Shown: positions 10,520-19,150 of the stretch, in pieces
Numbering within the stretch: the stretch's first letter is position 1
Layout: each line of letters starts with the position of its first letter
Assembly (NCBI RefSeq): GCF_018138715.1
Contig: NZ_JAGSHX010000006.1
Coordinates: 5,580,001 to 5,644,000 of the forward strand
Length of the DNA stretch: 64,000 bases
Direction of reading: 5' to 3'
Source: Streptomyces asiaticus
GTDB lineage: Bacteria > Actinomycetota > Actinomycetes > Streptomycetales > Streptomycetaceae
Notes under the pieces: model-generated
The model's input: only the letters and a program-made list of their open reading frames with translations
Database searches by the model: none
Told to the model about the DNA's origin: nothing
Program-made: the position numbers and the translations under genes

Positions 10520-10888
10520 TCAGCCCGTTCCGGACCCAGGCTCTCGGCCCCCGGGCCCGCCCCCGGGCCCGCCCCCGGGCCCGCCCCCGGGCCGAGCGGG
10601 CTCCGGCTTGGGCCCGGCCCCGGGCGCGGACAGCGGCCTGAGCTTCATCCAGAGCAGAAAGAGCAGGCCGACCGCGAGCATGCACGACCCCGTCCAGAGG
10701 TTGATGTTGATGCCCGACGCCTTCTTCACATCCGCGTCCGAGGCGGTGAACCCGGCGATGAGGACGATGATCCCGTAGATCACGAACAGCCCGCCGATGA
10801 TCCGCCGCACATCGAACAGCCGGGCCGCGGTCGCCGACTTCTGCTCCAGGTCCTCGACCTCATGCCGGTATTCGTACTCCTCACTCAT
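10520..10888 (-). CDS. Small membrane protein paired with the symporter
   Basis: A 122-residue protein with an acidic cytoplasmic N-terminus (MSEEYEYRHEVEDLEQ) and two membrane helices (about 30-50 and 68-85). The tail is Pro/Gly-rich, encoded by a 12-nt tandem repeat (GGGCCCGCCCCC) at about 10552-10595. It starts 25 nt after the stop of the sodium:solute symporter on the same strand, so the two are probably cotranscribed. Small two-helix partners are known for several solute:sodium symporters. A role as an accessory subunit is inferred from position only. The repeat tail may vary in length between strains. Confidence 0.75.
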   Translation of the reverse strand: MSEEYEYRHEVEDLEQKSATAARLFDVRRIIGGLFVIYGIIVLIAGFTASDADVKKASGININLWTGSCMLAVGLLFLLWMKLRPLSAPGAGPKPEPARPGGGPGGGPGGGPGGREPGSGTG

Positions 10889-10913
10889 GGCGCACGCTCC
10901 TTATCGCCGCGGG

Positions 10914-12584
10914 TCACAGGGAGAACGGGATGTAGCACAGGGCCGCGAGGATCAGCGCGGTCCAGCCCAGCACGGCCGGACGGCGGTACCACGCCTCGTC
11001 ACCCGGCGCCGGCGGCTCGGCCACCCCGGGCGCGGTGGTGCCGTAGACCAGACCGGCCAGCGACTCCACCGGCTTGGGCTTGGTGAACGGGGTCACCGTG
11101 ACCATCACCACCCCGCCGACCACGAACGCCACGATGGCCGAGACGAAGTTGGCGCCCTGGTCGCTGGGGATGGAGATGACATCCCCCCGGTAGAGCCAGA
11201 AGTAGTTGATCAACGCCGCCACCGTGCCGCACAGCAGCCCCCAGAACCCGGCCGGGGCGGTGGCCCGTTTCCAGAACATCCCGATGATGAAGACGCAGAA
11301 CAGCGGCACGTTGAAGAACGAGAACAGGGTCTGGAGGTAGTTCATGATGTTGCTGAACGAGGAGGCGATGAACGCCGTCCCCATACCGGCCAGCACTCCG
11401 ATCGCCGTCACCACCCGCCCGGTCAGCAGGTAGTACTCGTCCGGTCGGCCCTTCCTGACGTACGCCCGCCAGATGTCGTTGGTGAAGACCGTGTTGAACG
11501 ACGACACATTGGCCGCCATGCCCGCCATGAAGGCGGCCAGCAGCCCGGTCACCGCAAGCCCCAGCACCCCGTTCGGCAGCAACTCGCTCATCAGCAGCGG
11601 AATCGCGTCGTTGTACTGGAGACCGCTCGTCTTCGAGCCGATGCCCGGCTCCATGACCAGGGCGATCAGCCCGGGGACCACCACGATCAGCGGGATGAAC
11701 ATCTTGGGGAACGCGGCGATCAGCGGAGTGCGCTGGGCGGCCGAGAGGTTCCTGGCCGACAGGGCGCGCTGCACCTCGGCGAAGTTGGTCGTCCAGTAGC
11801 CGAAGCTCAGACAGAAGCCGAGGCCCAGCACGATGGTCAGCCAGTTCGCCCCCAGCGGGTTGGACGAGCCGATGCCGGTACCGCCCCAGGCGGAGACGAA
11901 ATTGGGGCCGTGGGAGTCCGTGAGCGAGTCCTTGAGCCCGCCGAAGCCGCCGATCCGCCGGAGGCCGACGACGGTGAGCGGGATCAGGGCGGCCAGGATC
12001 ACGAAGAACTGAAGCACCTCGTTGTAGATCGCCGAGGAGAGTCCGCCGAGGGTGATGTACGCGAGCACGAAGAGCCCCGCGACCACGATGGCCACCCACT
12101 GCGGCCAGCCCAGCAGCGCCTCCACCACGATCGCCATCGCGTAGAGGTTCACCCCCGCGATCAGCACGGACGCGACCGAGAAGATGATCGAGCTGAGCAG
12201 GTGCGAGGACGGTCCATAGCGGTGCAGCAGGAACTCGGGGACGGACCGTACCTTTGAACCGTAGTAGAACGGCATCATCACCAGGCCGAGGAAGACCATG
12301 GCCGGAATCGCCCCGACCCAGTACCAGTGCACCGTGTACACCCCGTACTGCGCCCCGTTGGCGGCCATCCCCAGGATCTCCAGGGCGCCCAGATTCGCGG
12401 CGACGAAGGCCAGACCGGTGACCCACGCGGGCAGCGACCGGCCGGAGAGAAAGAAGTCGAGGCTGGTCTTGACGCTCGCTCTGGCGGCGAATCCCACGCC
12501 GAGGACGACGGCGAAATAGAGGATCAGGATCGTGTAGTCGAGCGCGTTGGTGGGGAGCCGTAGCCCTTCGGCCAGAAAGTGCAT
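10914..12584 (-). CDS. Sodium:solute symporter, likely for galactose or another sugar
   Basis: A 556-residue polytopic protein of the SSS family, which imports a solute driven by the sodium gradient. About 13 hydrophobic segments are visible. It begins with YTILILYFAVVLGVGF and has the family features FFLSGRSLPAWV, GMAANVSSFNTVF and the tryptophan-rich FSFFNVPLF region. It is divergent from galT-galE-galK across a 160-nt shared regulatory region, which supports a sugar substrate, most simply galactose, by context. Family members also carry glucose, myo-inositol, proline or pantothenate, so the substrate is an inference. Confidence 0.88.
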   Translation of the reverse strand: MHFLAEGLRLPTNALDYTILILYFAVVLGVGFAARASVKTSLDFFLSGRSLPAWVTGLAFVAANLGALEILGMAANGAQYGVYTVHWYWVGAIPAMVFLGLVMMPFYYGSKVRSVPEFLLHRYGPSSHLLSSIIFSVASVLIAGVNLYAMAIVVEALLGWPQWVAIVVAGLFVLAYITLGGLSSAIYNEVLQFFVILAALIPLTVVGLRRIGGFGGLKDSLTDSHGPNFVSAWGGTGIGSSNPLGANWLTIVLGLGFCLSFGYWTTNFAEVQRALSARNLSAAQRTPLIAAFPKMFIPLIVVVPGLIALVMEPGIGSKTSGLQYNDAIPLLMSELLPNGVLGLAVTGLLAAFMAGMAANVSSFNTVFTNDIWRAYVRKGRPDEYYLLTGRVVTAIGVLAGMGTAFIASSFSNIMNYLQTLFSFFNVPLFCVFIIGMFWKRATAPAGFWGLLCGTVAALINYFWLYRGDVISIPSDQGANFVSAIVAFVVGGVVMVTVTPFTKPKPVESLAGLVYGTTAPGVAEPPAPGDEAWYRRPAVLGWTALILAALCYIPFSL

Positions 12585-12746
12585 GGTCTCGCCTCATCGC
12601 CTGAACGGAATGCACCAGAAACGTTCGGTGAACGTATCCGAATTCTTGTGGTTTGTCCGAGCAGCTGCACCGTGCATTGACGGCACTGTTGGCTTGTGGT
12701 TCATTATGTTGAGTTGTGTTGGGTGCACCTGACAGGAGCTGGCGGA
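12585..12746. promoter_or_regulatory. Divergent symporter/gal operon control region
   Basis: Markedly less GC-rich than its flanks. A candidate rightward promoter is TTGACG (12677-12682) with CATTAT (12702-12707), 19 nt apart. Three direct copies of a TTGTG(G)TT hexamer-like element lie at 12646, 12694 and 12714, one on the symporter side and two around the gal promoter. Such spacing suggests binding sites for a repressor acting on both directions. The galT ribosome binding site AGGAG is at 12734-12738. Confidence 0.5.
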
Positions 12747-13790
12747 GTGAAGAAGACGGCGACGCGGCTCGCGGACGGACGCGAGCTGATCTATTACGAC
12801 GCACGCGACGACGCGGTGCGCGACGCCGTCGACCAGCGGCCGCTCGACCCCATCGCGACCCGCTCGGAGATCCGGCACGACCGGCTGCTCGGCGACCGGG
12901 TGGCGATCGCCTCCCACCGGCAGGCCCGCACCTACCACCCGCCGGCCGACGAATGTCCGCTGTGCCCCTCCCGCGAGGGGCGGCACAGCGAGATCCCCGC
13001 CTCCGACTACGACGTCGTGGTCTTCGAGAACCGCTTCCCGTCGCTGGCCGGTGACTCGGGCCGGTGCGAGGTCGTGTGCTTCACCTCCGACCACGACGCC
13101 TCCTTCGCCGACCTCGACGTCGAACAGGCCGCTCTGGTGCTCGACGCCTGGACCGACCGCACCGCCGAGCTGGCCCAGCACCCCGCCGTCGAACAGGTCT
13201 TCTGCTTCGAGAACCGCGGCAAGGAGATCGGCGTCACCCTCGGCCATCCGCACGGCCAGATCTACGGGTATCCCTTTGTGACCCCTCGTACACGGCTGAT
13301 GCTCCGTTCGCTCGGCGAGCACCGTGTGGCCACCGGTCGGAATCTGTTCGATGATGTGGTCGCCGATGAGCTGGCCGACGGGCGCCGGGTGGTGCTCGAC
13401 GGCGAGCACTGGGTCGCGTTCGTGCCGTACGCCGCCCACTGGCCCTACGAGGTGCACCTCTACCCGAAGCGGCGGGTCCCGGACCTGCCGGCGCTGGACG
13501 AGGCCGCGCGCACAGAGTTTCCACAGATGTATCTGGAACTCTTGAAGCGCTTCGACCGGATTTTCGGCGAGGGTGAGCCGCCCACGCCCTACATCTCCGC
13601 CTGGCACCAGGCGCCGTACCGCATGACCGACCGCGGTGAATTCGCACTTCACCTCGAGCTTTTCACCATCCGCCGCACTTCCGGCAAGCTGAAGTTTCTC
13701 GCGGGTTCCGAATCCGGCATGAATGTGTTCATCAACGATGTGCCGCCGGAGGCCGCGGCCGAGCGACTGCGAGAGGTAGCGAGCAAGTGA
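12747..13790 (+). CDS. galT: Galactose-1-phosphate uridylyltransferase
   Basis: GalT transfers UMP from UDP-glucose to galactose-1-phosphate in the Leloir pathway. The 347-residue protein shows a zinc-ligand pair in ECPLCPS near residue 72. It has the [20 protein letters not shown] region with the catalytic His-Pro-His near residue 170, and a second conserved part, [17 protein letters not shown], near the C-terminus. The GTG at 12747 has AGGAG at 12734-12738, and the protein begins just before the conserved region. It is the first gene of galT-galE-galK and overlaps galE by a GTGA junction. Confidence 0.95.
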   Translation: MKKTATRLADGRELIYYDARDDAVRDAVDQRPLDPIATRSEIRHDRLLGDRVAIASHRQARTYHPPADECPLCPSREGRHSEIPASDYDVVVFENRFPSLAGDSGRCEVVCFTSDHDASFADLDVEQAALVLDAWTDRTAELAQHPAVEQVFCFENRGKEIGVTLGHPHGQIYGYPFVTPRTRLMLRSLGEHRVATGRNLFDDVVADELADGRRVVLDGEHWVAFVPYAAHWPYEVHLYPKRRVPDLPALDEAARTEFPQMYLELLKRFDRIFGEGEPPTPYISAWHQAPYRMTDRGEFALHLELFTIRRTSGKLKFLAGSESGMNVFINDVPPEAAAERLREVASK

Positions 13791-14818
13791 GCAATGCGCA
13801 GCAGAAGAAGTACCTGGTCACCGGCGGTGCCGGCTATGTCGGCAGCGTGGTCGCGGCGCATCTGCTCGAAGCCGGGCACCGGGTGACGGTGCTGGACGAC
13901 CTCTCCACCGGCCACCGCGCCGGGGTCCCCGAGGGCGCGGAGTTCATCGAGGGCCGCATCCAGGACGCCGCCAAGTGGCTCGACCCCACCTACGACGGCG
14001 TGCTGCACTTCGCGGCGTTTTCCCAGGTCGGCGAGTCCGTCGTCAACCCCGAGAAGTACTGGGTCAACAATGTGGGCGGCACCACGGAGCTGCTCGCCGC
14101 GATGCGCGACGCCGGGGTGCGCACCCTCGTCTTCTCCTCCACCGCCGCCACCTACGGCGAGCCCGACCAGGTCCCGATCACCGAGGACCTCCCGACCGCG
14201 CCCACCAACCCCTACGGGGCCAGCAAGCTCGCCGTCGACCACATGATCAGCGGTGAGTGCGCCGCCCACGGCCTGGCCGCGGTCTCCCTGCGGTACTTCA
14301 ACGTCGCGGGCGCCTACGGGGCGTACGGCGAGCGCCATGACCCCGAGTCGCACCTCATCCCCCTGGTGCTCCAGGTCGCCCAGGGCCGCCGGGAGGCCAT
14401 CTCCGTCTTCGGCGACGACTACGCCACCCCCGACGGCACCTGCGTCCGCGACTACATCCACGTCGCCGACCTCGCCGACGCCCATCTGCTCGCCCTCGGC
14501 GCGGCAGCCCGCCCGTCTCCCACCACCACCCTCAACGGAGGCGCTGCGCGCCGCGGAGTCAATCCCGGCGAGCACCTGATCTGCAACCTCGGCAATGGGA
14601 ACGGCTTCTCCGTCCGCGAGGTCATCGAGACGGTGCGCCAGGTCACCGGCCACCCCATCCCGGAGATCGCCGCCCCGCGCCGCGGCGGCGACCCGGCGGT
14701 CCTGGTGGCCTCCGCCGAGCGTGCCAAGGAGCGCCTGGGCTGGCGCCCGACCCGCGCCGACCTGGCCGGAATCGTCGCGGACGCATGGGAGTTCGCGCAG
14801 CGGAGGGAGAGTCAGTGA
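13787..14818 (+). CDS. galE: UDP-glucose 4-epimerase
   Basis: GalE interconverts UDP-galactose and UDP-glucose with bound NAD. It is a short-chain dehydrogenase/reductase fold protein of 343 residues. The NAD-binding loop is [10 protein letters not shown] near residue 11, the catalytic pair is in NPYGASK (Tyr-x3-Lys), and the substrate region is YFNVAGA. The start GTG at 13787 overlaps the galT stop, and its own stop overlaps the galK start, so the three genes are translationally coupled. Confidence 0.95.
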   Translation: MSNAQQKKYLVTGGAGYVGSVVAAHLLEAGHRVTVLDDLSTGHRAGVPEGAEFIEGRIQDAAKWLDPTYDGVLHFAAFSQVGESVVNPEKYWVNNVGGTTELLAAMRDAGVRTLVFSSTAATYGEPDQVPITEDLPTAPTNPYGASKLAVDHMISGECAAHGLAAVSLRYFNVAGAYGAYGERHDPESHLIPLVLQVAQGRREAISVFGDDYATPDGTCVRDYIHVADLADAHLLALGAAARPSPTTTLNGGAARRGVNPGEHLICNLGNGNGFSVREVIETVRQVTGHPIPEIAAPRRGGDPAVLVASAERAKERLGWRPTRADLAGIVADAWEFAQRRESQ

Positions 14819-16017
14819 CGGACGAGCACGGCCCCGGGCGGGTCACGGCGGAGTTCCGCGAGGTCTACGGCACCGAGCCCGGCGGCGTCTGGGCGGCGCC
14901 GGGCCGGGTCAATCTGATCGGCGAGCACACCGACTACAACGACGGCTTCGTGATGCCGCTCGCCCTGCCCCACACCTGCCTGGCCGCCGCCTCGCCGCGC
15001 ACCGACGGGGTGCTGCGGCTGCATTCGGGCGATGTGCCGGGCGGGGCCGTCGAGCTGCGGGTCGAGGAGCTTTCGCCGGTCGCGGGCGGCGCCGGTGGCG
15101 GCGACCGCGGCGGCTGGGCCGCCTATCCGGCCGGAGTGGTGTGGGCGCTGCGCGAGGCGGGGCTGCTGACGGGCGGGGCCGGTGGTGCGGATCTGCACTT
15201 CGAGTCCACCGTGCCCACCGGCGCCGGGCTGTCCTCGTCCGCCGCGCTGGAGGTGGTCACCGCCACCGCGCTCAACGATCTGTACGGGCTGGGGCTCACC
15301 CCGCCGCGCATCGCCCAGCTGTGCCAGCGCGCGGAGAACGCCTTCGTGGGCGTGCCCTGCGGGATCATGGACCAGATGGCGTCGGCGTGCTGCACCGAGG
15401 GGCACGCCCTCTTCCTCGACGCCCGTGATCTCACCCAGCGCCAGGTGCCGTTCGACCTGGCGGCCGAGGGGCTGCGGCTGCTGGTCGTGGACACCCGGGT
15501 CAAGCACGAGCTGGGCGACGGCGCGTACGCGAGCCGGCGCGCCGCGTGCGAGGCGGCCGCGCGGACGCTCGGGGTGCGGGCGCTGCGGGATGTGCCCTTC
15601 GAGGGGCTGGACGCGACGCTCGCCGAGCTGGAGCGGCTGGGCTGCGACGCGGCCACCCGGCGGCGGGTGCGCCATGTGGTGACCGAGGACCGCCGGGTGG
15701 AGGAGGTCATCCAGCGGCTCGACGCGGGGGACACCCGGTCCATCGGGCCGGTGCTGACCGCCGGGCACGCCTCCTGTCGCGACGACTTCGAGATCTCCTG
15801 CGCGGAGCTCGACCTGGTCGTGGAGACGGCCAACGCGGCGGGGGCGCTCGGGGCGCGGATGACCGGCGGCGGCTTCGGCGGCTCGGCCATCGTGCTGGTG
15901 GAGGAGGCGGACGCGGATGCGGTGAGCAAGGCGGTGACGGAGGCGTTCGGCGCGGCCGGGCACCGGGCGCCGCGGATCTTCCCGGCGGTGCCGAGTGCGG
16001 GGGCGCGACGGCTGTAG
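14815..16017 (+). CDS. galK: Galactokinase
   Basis: GalK phosphorylates galactose with ATP at the entry of the Leloir pathway. It is a GHMP kinase of 400 residues. The galactokinase signature [15 protein letters not shown] is near residue 24, the ATP loop is [14 protein letters not shown] near residue 138, and the third motif is [14 protein letters not shown] near residue 350. The GTG at 14815 overlaps the galE stop and follows GGAGGGA. It is the last gene of galTEK. Confidence 0.95.
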   Translation: MTDEHGPGRVTAEFREVYGTEPGGVWAAPGRVNLIGEHTDYNDGFVMPLALPHTCLAAASPRTDGVLRLHSGDVPGGAVELRVEELSPVAGGAGGGDRGGWAAYPAGVVWALREAGLLTGGAGGADLHFESTVPTGAGLSSSAALEVVTATALNDLYGLGLTPPRIAQLCQRAENAFVGVPCGIMDQMASACCTEGHALFLDARDLTQRQVPFDLAAEGLRLLVVDTRVKHELGDGAYASRRAACEAAARTLGVRALRDVPFEGLDATLAELERLGCDAATRRRVRHVVTEDRRVEEVIQRLDAGDTRSIGPVLTAGHASCRDDFEISCAELDLVVETANAAGALGARMTGGGFGGSAIVLVEEADADAVSKAVTEAFGAAGHRAPRIFPAVPSAGARRL

Positions 16018-16360
16018 GGGGCCGTACCCACCGGCTCTTGGTCGCCTCTCGGTAAATTTTCGCCGCTCGTGGATCTCGTACTCCCCAAGAGCGAACAAGA
16101 AACCCACAGTGAACAGCCGAGAACAGTCAGTTTCGCTAATCCGCTTCCTATATGAGACCACGGCCTTACTCTGAGTACAGCGTCGGTGGGGGCCGACGCG
16201 TATCAGGGGGCGAGACAGTCAGGTACGACGCCCGGGGCGGGGTAGCAATCACTGCACGGCGGCGGCCGTGCGGGTTGCGGTGACCTTGCGCCGGGCGCCG
16301 TACCCGGCACTGTTTCTCGGTGTTCCGGGATCTTTCATCCGGTGACGTGGGGGGTTGTCC
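16018..16360. other. Intergenic region between galK and the His-Gly regulator
   Basis: 343 nt without a supported gene. The left half is less GC-rich, with CTATATGAG at about 16148-16156 as a possible -10 area. A short hairpin CGTCGG/CCGACG lies at 16181-16198 and may end galTEK transcription. The right end supplies the purine run GTGGGGGG before the GTG at 16361. Confidence 0.4.
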
Positions 16361-17275
16361 GTGGCACGTATTCGGGTTCTCGTGGTCGACGACCATCGTA
16401 TTTTCGCCGAGTCCTTGGCTGCCGCCCTCGCGGCGGAGCAGGATGTGGACGTGGCGGCGGCCGGAAGCGGTCCGGCGGCGCTGCGCTGTCTGGAGCGCGC
16501 GGCGGCGGAGGGGCGCCGCTTCGACGTCCTGCTGGTCGATGCCGACTTGGGCACGGCCGCCGACGGTGTGGGGCCACCGCTTCCGGTGCCGGCCGAGCTG
16601 CCGTACGGCGGGGCGAACGGCACGGCGCACAGCGGTATCCAAGGCGGGAGGCACGGCGGGACGCACGTCGGCGCGCACGGCGGGCCGCACGGCGGGGCCC
16701 ATGGTGGCCCGCACGGCGGGGCCCATGGCGGGTCGGCCCGGGCGGTGAACGGCCGGGCGGCCGACGGGATATCGCTCGTCGGCGCGGTCCGCTCCGCCCA
16801 GCCGGGGGCGCGCACCGTGGTGCTGGCCGAGCGCGACGATCCGCGCCGCGCGGCGGCGGCGCTACAGGCCGGGGCGTCCGGCTGGGTCGCCAAGGACTGC
16901 TCACTGGTCCGGCTGCTCGCGGTCATCCGGGGGGTGCTGCGGGAGGAGACCCATCTGCCGCCCGCCCTGCTCACCGGCGTTCTGCGGGAGTTGACGGCCG
17001 CCCGTAAGCACCGCACCGAAAGCGAGCGCCTGGTCGAGTCGCTGACGCCGCGTGAGCGGGAGGTGCTGCGCTGCATGGTGGCCGGGCTCGGCCGTAAGGC
17101 CGTCGCCGAGCGGCTCTTCCTTTCCCCGCACACCGTCCGCACCCATATGCAGAATGTGCTGGGCAAGCTGGGTGTGCACTCCACGCTCGCGGCCGTGGCG
17201 CTGGCCCGCCGGGCCGGTGTGGGCCCGGTCGACCTAGCCGGGGAGATTGTCGAACGGGGCGGTCAGCTGGCGTAG
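16361..17275 (+). CDS. LuxR-family response regulator with a His-Gly-rich insert
   Basis: A 304-residue regulator. The receiver domain has the acidic pair in VLVVDDHR, the probable phosphoacceptor Asp60 in VLLVDADLG and the switch Lys158 in GWVAKD. The Ser/Thr switch residue is replaced by Ala (VVLAER). Right after the phosphoacceptor loop sits an insert of about 50 residues (78-125) dominated by His-Gly-Gly repeats such as GAHGGPHGGAHGG, with about ten histidines. The C-terminal helix-turn-helix begins LTPREREVLRC and has TVRTHMQNVLGKLGVHS. No kinase gene is adjacent. The start GTG at 16361 follows GGGGG. The 3' end overlaps the convergent MarR gene by 42 nt. Confidence 0.88.
   Translation: MARIRVLVVDDHRIFAESLAAALAAEQDVDVAAAGSGPAALRCLERAAAEGRRFDVLLVDADLGTAADGVGPPLPVPAELPYGGANGTAHSGIQGGRHGGTHVGAHGGPHGGAHGGPHGGAHGGSARAVNGRAADGISLVGAVRSAQPGARTVVLAERDDPRRAAAALQAGASGWVAKDCSLVRLLAVIRGVLREETHLPPALLTGVLRELTAARKHRTESERLVESLTPREREVLRCMVAGLGRKAVAERLFLSPHTVRTHMQNVLGKLGVHSTLAAVALARRAGVGPVDLAGEIVERGGQLA
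16679..16726 (+). repeat. 24-nt tandem repeat coding for His-Gly units
   Basis: Two near-identical 24-nt copies (GGCGGGCCGCACGGCGGGGC plus CCAT, then GGTGGCCCGCACGGCGGGGC plus CCAT) with partial copies on both sides. They encode the GGPHGGAH units of the regulator, so the repeat length may vary by slippage. Confidence 0.8.
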
Positions 17276-17731
17276 CAGCGCGGCCAGTTCGGCGCGCTGG
17301 GCCTGGGAGAGCTCGGCCAGGATGGCGTGCTCATGGTCCAGCAGCCCGGCCAGTGCCTGATCGGCGCGGTCACGCCCTTCGGCGGTCAGCCGGACCAGCA
17401 CACCGCGCCGGTCACTGGGGTCGGGCCCCCGCTCGACCAGCCCCTTCTTGGCGAGCCGGTCGATGCGGTTGGTCATGGTGCCCGAGGTGACCAGAGTCTG
17501 GGTCAGCAGCTGCCCGGGGGAGAGCTGATACGGGGGCCCGGCCCGGCGCAGCGAGGTGAGGACGTCGAACTCCCAGGGCTCCAGATTGTGCTCGGCGAAG
17601 GCGATCCGCCGTGCCCGGTCCAGATGGCGGGCGAGCCGGCTGACCCGGCTGAGCACTTCGAGCGGTTCCACATCGAGGTCGGGGCGTTCCCGCCGCCACG
17701 CCGCGACCAGCCGATCGACCTCGTCCTCCAT
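17234..17731 (-). CDS. MarR family transcriptional regulator
   Basis: A 165-residue winged helix-turn-helix repressor. The dimer helix is at the N-terminus (MEDEVDRLVAAW). The recognition region is LTQTLVTSGTMTNRIDRLAKKGLVERG near residues 80-105, and the wing has DPSDRRGVLVRLTAEG. MarR proteins usually bind a short palindrome beside their own promoter and lift on binding a small ligand. Here a perfect 18-nt palindrome lies 34 nt upstream, between this gene and the divergent tam. The ATG at 17731 is preferred over an upstream in-frame start at 17827, which would cross the operator. It overlaps the convergent LuxR gene by 42 nt. Confidence 0.9.
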   Translation of the reverse strand: MEDEVDRLVAAWRRERPDLDVEPLEVLSRVSRLARHLDRARRIAFAEHNLEPWEFDVLTSLRRAGPPYQLSPGQLLTQTLVTSGTMTNRIDRLAKKGLVERGPDPSDRRGVLVRLTAEGRDRADQALAGLLDHEHAILAELSQAQRAELAALLRQLTAPFDNLPG

Positions 17732-17764
17732 GGCGATCAGTGTAGTGGGTCTGTCGACATGAAG

Positions 17765-17782
17765 TCTCTTGACATCAAGAGA
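17765..17782. promoter_or_regulatory. MarR-type operator palindrome
   Basis: TCTCTTGA-CA-TCAAGAGA, a perfect 8-bp inverted repeat with a two-base centre. It lies in the 134-nt gap between the divergent marR and tam starts. It contains TTGACA (17769-17774), a consensus -35 in the tam direction. This is the classic shape of a MarR operator controlling both directions. Confidence 0.75.
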
Positions 17783-17865
17783 TAACGTGGAGCACGGTAA
17801 GGCGCCGGGACGCGCAGCAGCGACCACGGCGACTCGTACCGACCGTACCCGCAGGGGGACCGACC

Positions 17866-18690
17866 ATGACCACCGCGCCCAACTGGGACCCTCGGCAGTA
17901 TCTCCGCCACGCCGGCCACCGCACCCGCCCCTTCCTGGACCTGCTGGCCCACGTCCCCGAGCTGCCCACCGACCCCGGCCGCCCGCCCCGCATCGCCGAC
18001 CTCGGCTGCGGCCCCGGGAACGTCACCGCCCTGCTCTTCGACCGCTGGCCCGACGCCGGGGTCACCGGCCTGGACAACTCCGCCGAGATGCTCGCCGAGG
18101 CCCAGCCCCTCGCGGGCCCCACCACCGGCGGCGGCCGCCTCGACCTCCGGCAGGCCGATGTGCGGAACTGGGTGCCGGACGAGCCCTACGACCTGATCGT
18201 CTCCAACGCCGCCCTCCAGTGGATCCCCGGCCACCCCGACGCCTTCCCGACCTGGCTGGCCGGACTGCGCCCCGGCGGCACCTTCGCCTTCCAGGTCCCC
18301 GGCAACTTCACCGCCCCCAGCCACACCCTGCTGCGCGACCTGTGCAACGCACCCGAATGGCGCGACCGCCTCGCCGCCCGCCTCCGCGACCCGGCCGCCG
18401 TCCTGGAACCCACCGAATACCTGGAGCGCCTGGCCGCGCTCGGCTGCGAGGTCGACGCCTGGGAGACCACCTATGTGCAGATCCTGACCGGCCCCGACCC
18501 CGTCCTCGATTGGGTCAAGGGCACCGCCCTGCGCCCGGTCCTGACCGCCCTCGCCGACGACCCACCCGCCCGCGACCGCTTCCTCGCCACCTACGCCGCC
18601 CTCCTCCGCGACGCCTACCCCGCCACCCCCCACGGCACGGCCTTCCCCTTCCGCCGCATCTTCATCGTCGCCCACCAGGCCCGCCGATGA
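17866..18690 (+). CDS. tam: Trans-aconitate 2-methyltransferase
   Basis: A 274-residue S-adenosylmethionine-dependent methyltransferase. The sequence starts with the family-typical WDPRQYLRHAGHRTRPFLDLL. Motif I is ADLGCGPGNVTALL near residue 45, then VTGLDNSAEML, and DLIVSNAALQWIPGH, characteristic of Tam, near residue 110. Tam methylates trans-aconitate, a spontaneous isomer of cis-aconitate that inhibits aconitase. The ATG follows AGGGGGACC. It is divergent from the MarR regulator, which probably represses it, and overlaps the next VOC gene by ATGA. Confidence 0.9.
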   Translation: MTTAPNWDPRQYLRHAGHRTRPFLDLLAHVPELPTDPGRPPRIADLGCGPGNVTALLFDRWPDAGVTGLDNSAEMLAEAQPLAGPTTGGGRLDLRQADVRNWVPDEPYDLIVSNAALQWIPGHPDAFPTWLAGLRPGGTFAFQVPGNFTAPSHTLLRDLCNAPEWRDRLAARLRDPAAVLEPTEYLERLAALGCEVDAWETTYVQILTGPDPVLDWVKGTALRPVLTALADDPPARDRFLATYAALLRDAYPATPHGTAFPFRRIFIVAHQARR

Positions 18691-19049
18691 TCACGGCCCT
18701 CGACCACGTACAACTCGCCGCCCCACCCGGCAGCGAGCCCGCCCTGCGCACCTACTACGGCGAGGTGCTCGGCATGACCGAGATCCCCAAACCACCCGCC
18801 CTCGCCGCCAACGGCGGCCTGTGGTTCGCCCGCGGCCCGGTCCAGCTGCACCTGGGCATCGACCCGGACTTCCGCCCCTCCCACAAGGCCCACCCGGGTC
18901 TCAGGGTCGCCGGCATAGCAGCCTTCGCCACCCGCCTCGCCGGGCACGGCGCCAAGGTCGTCTGGGACGAGAAACTGCCGGGCCACCACCGCTTCTACTC
19001 CGAGGACCCGGTCGGCAACCGGCTGGAGTTCCTGGAGCCGATCGGGTGA
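18687..19049 (+). CDS. VOC (glyoxalase-fold) family protein
   Basis: A 120-residue single-domain vicinal oxygen chelate protein. The paired beta-alpha-beta units begin ALDHVQLAAPPGSE and end FYSEDPVGNRLEFLEP, with the His and Glu positions used as metal ligands in the family (DHVQ, RLEF). Members include glyoxalases, dioxygenases and fosfomycin or bleomycin resistance proteins; the substrate cannot be told. It is translationally coupled to tam by an ATGA overlap and so presumably shares its MarR control. Confidence 0.85.
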   Translation: MITALDHVQLAAPPGSEPALRTYYGEVLGMTEIPKPPALAANGGLWFARGPVQLHLGIDPDFRPSHKAHPGLRVAGIAAFATRLAGHGAKVVWDEKLPGHHRFYSEDPVGNRLEFLEPIG

Positions 19050-19150
19050 AACCACCCGATCGGATGATCGACCCGGCTTCCGGCCCGCCGTTCCCCCTAC
19101 GGCCCATAGTGTCCCGGTGCCGCCGGTGACGGCAGGAAGGAGGGATCACT

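Noticed and set aside
10552..10595. Short repeats resembling a CRISPR array
   Set aside because: The 12-nt GGGCCCGCCCCC units have no spacers and encode Pro/Gly repeats in a small membrane protein. No CRISPR array or cas gene is seen in the window.
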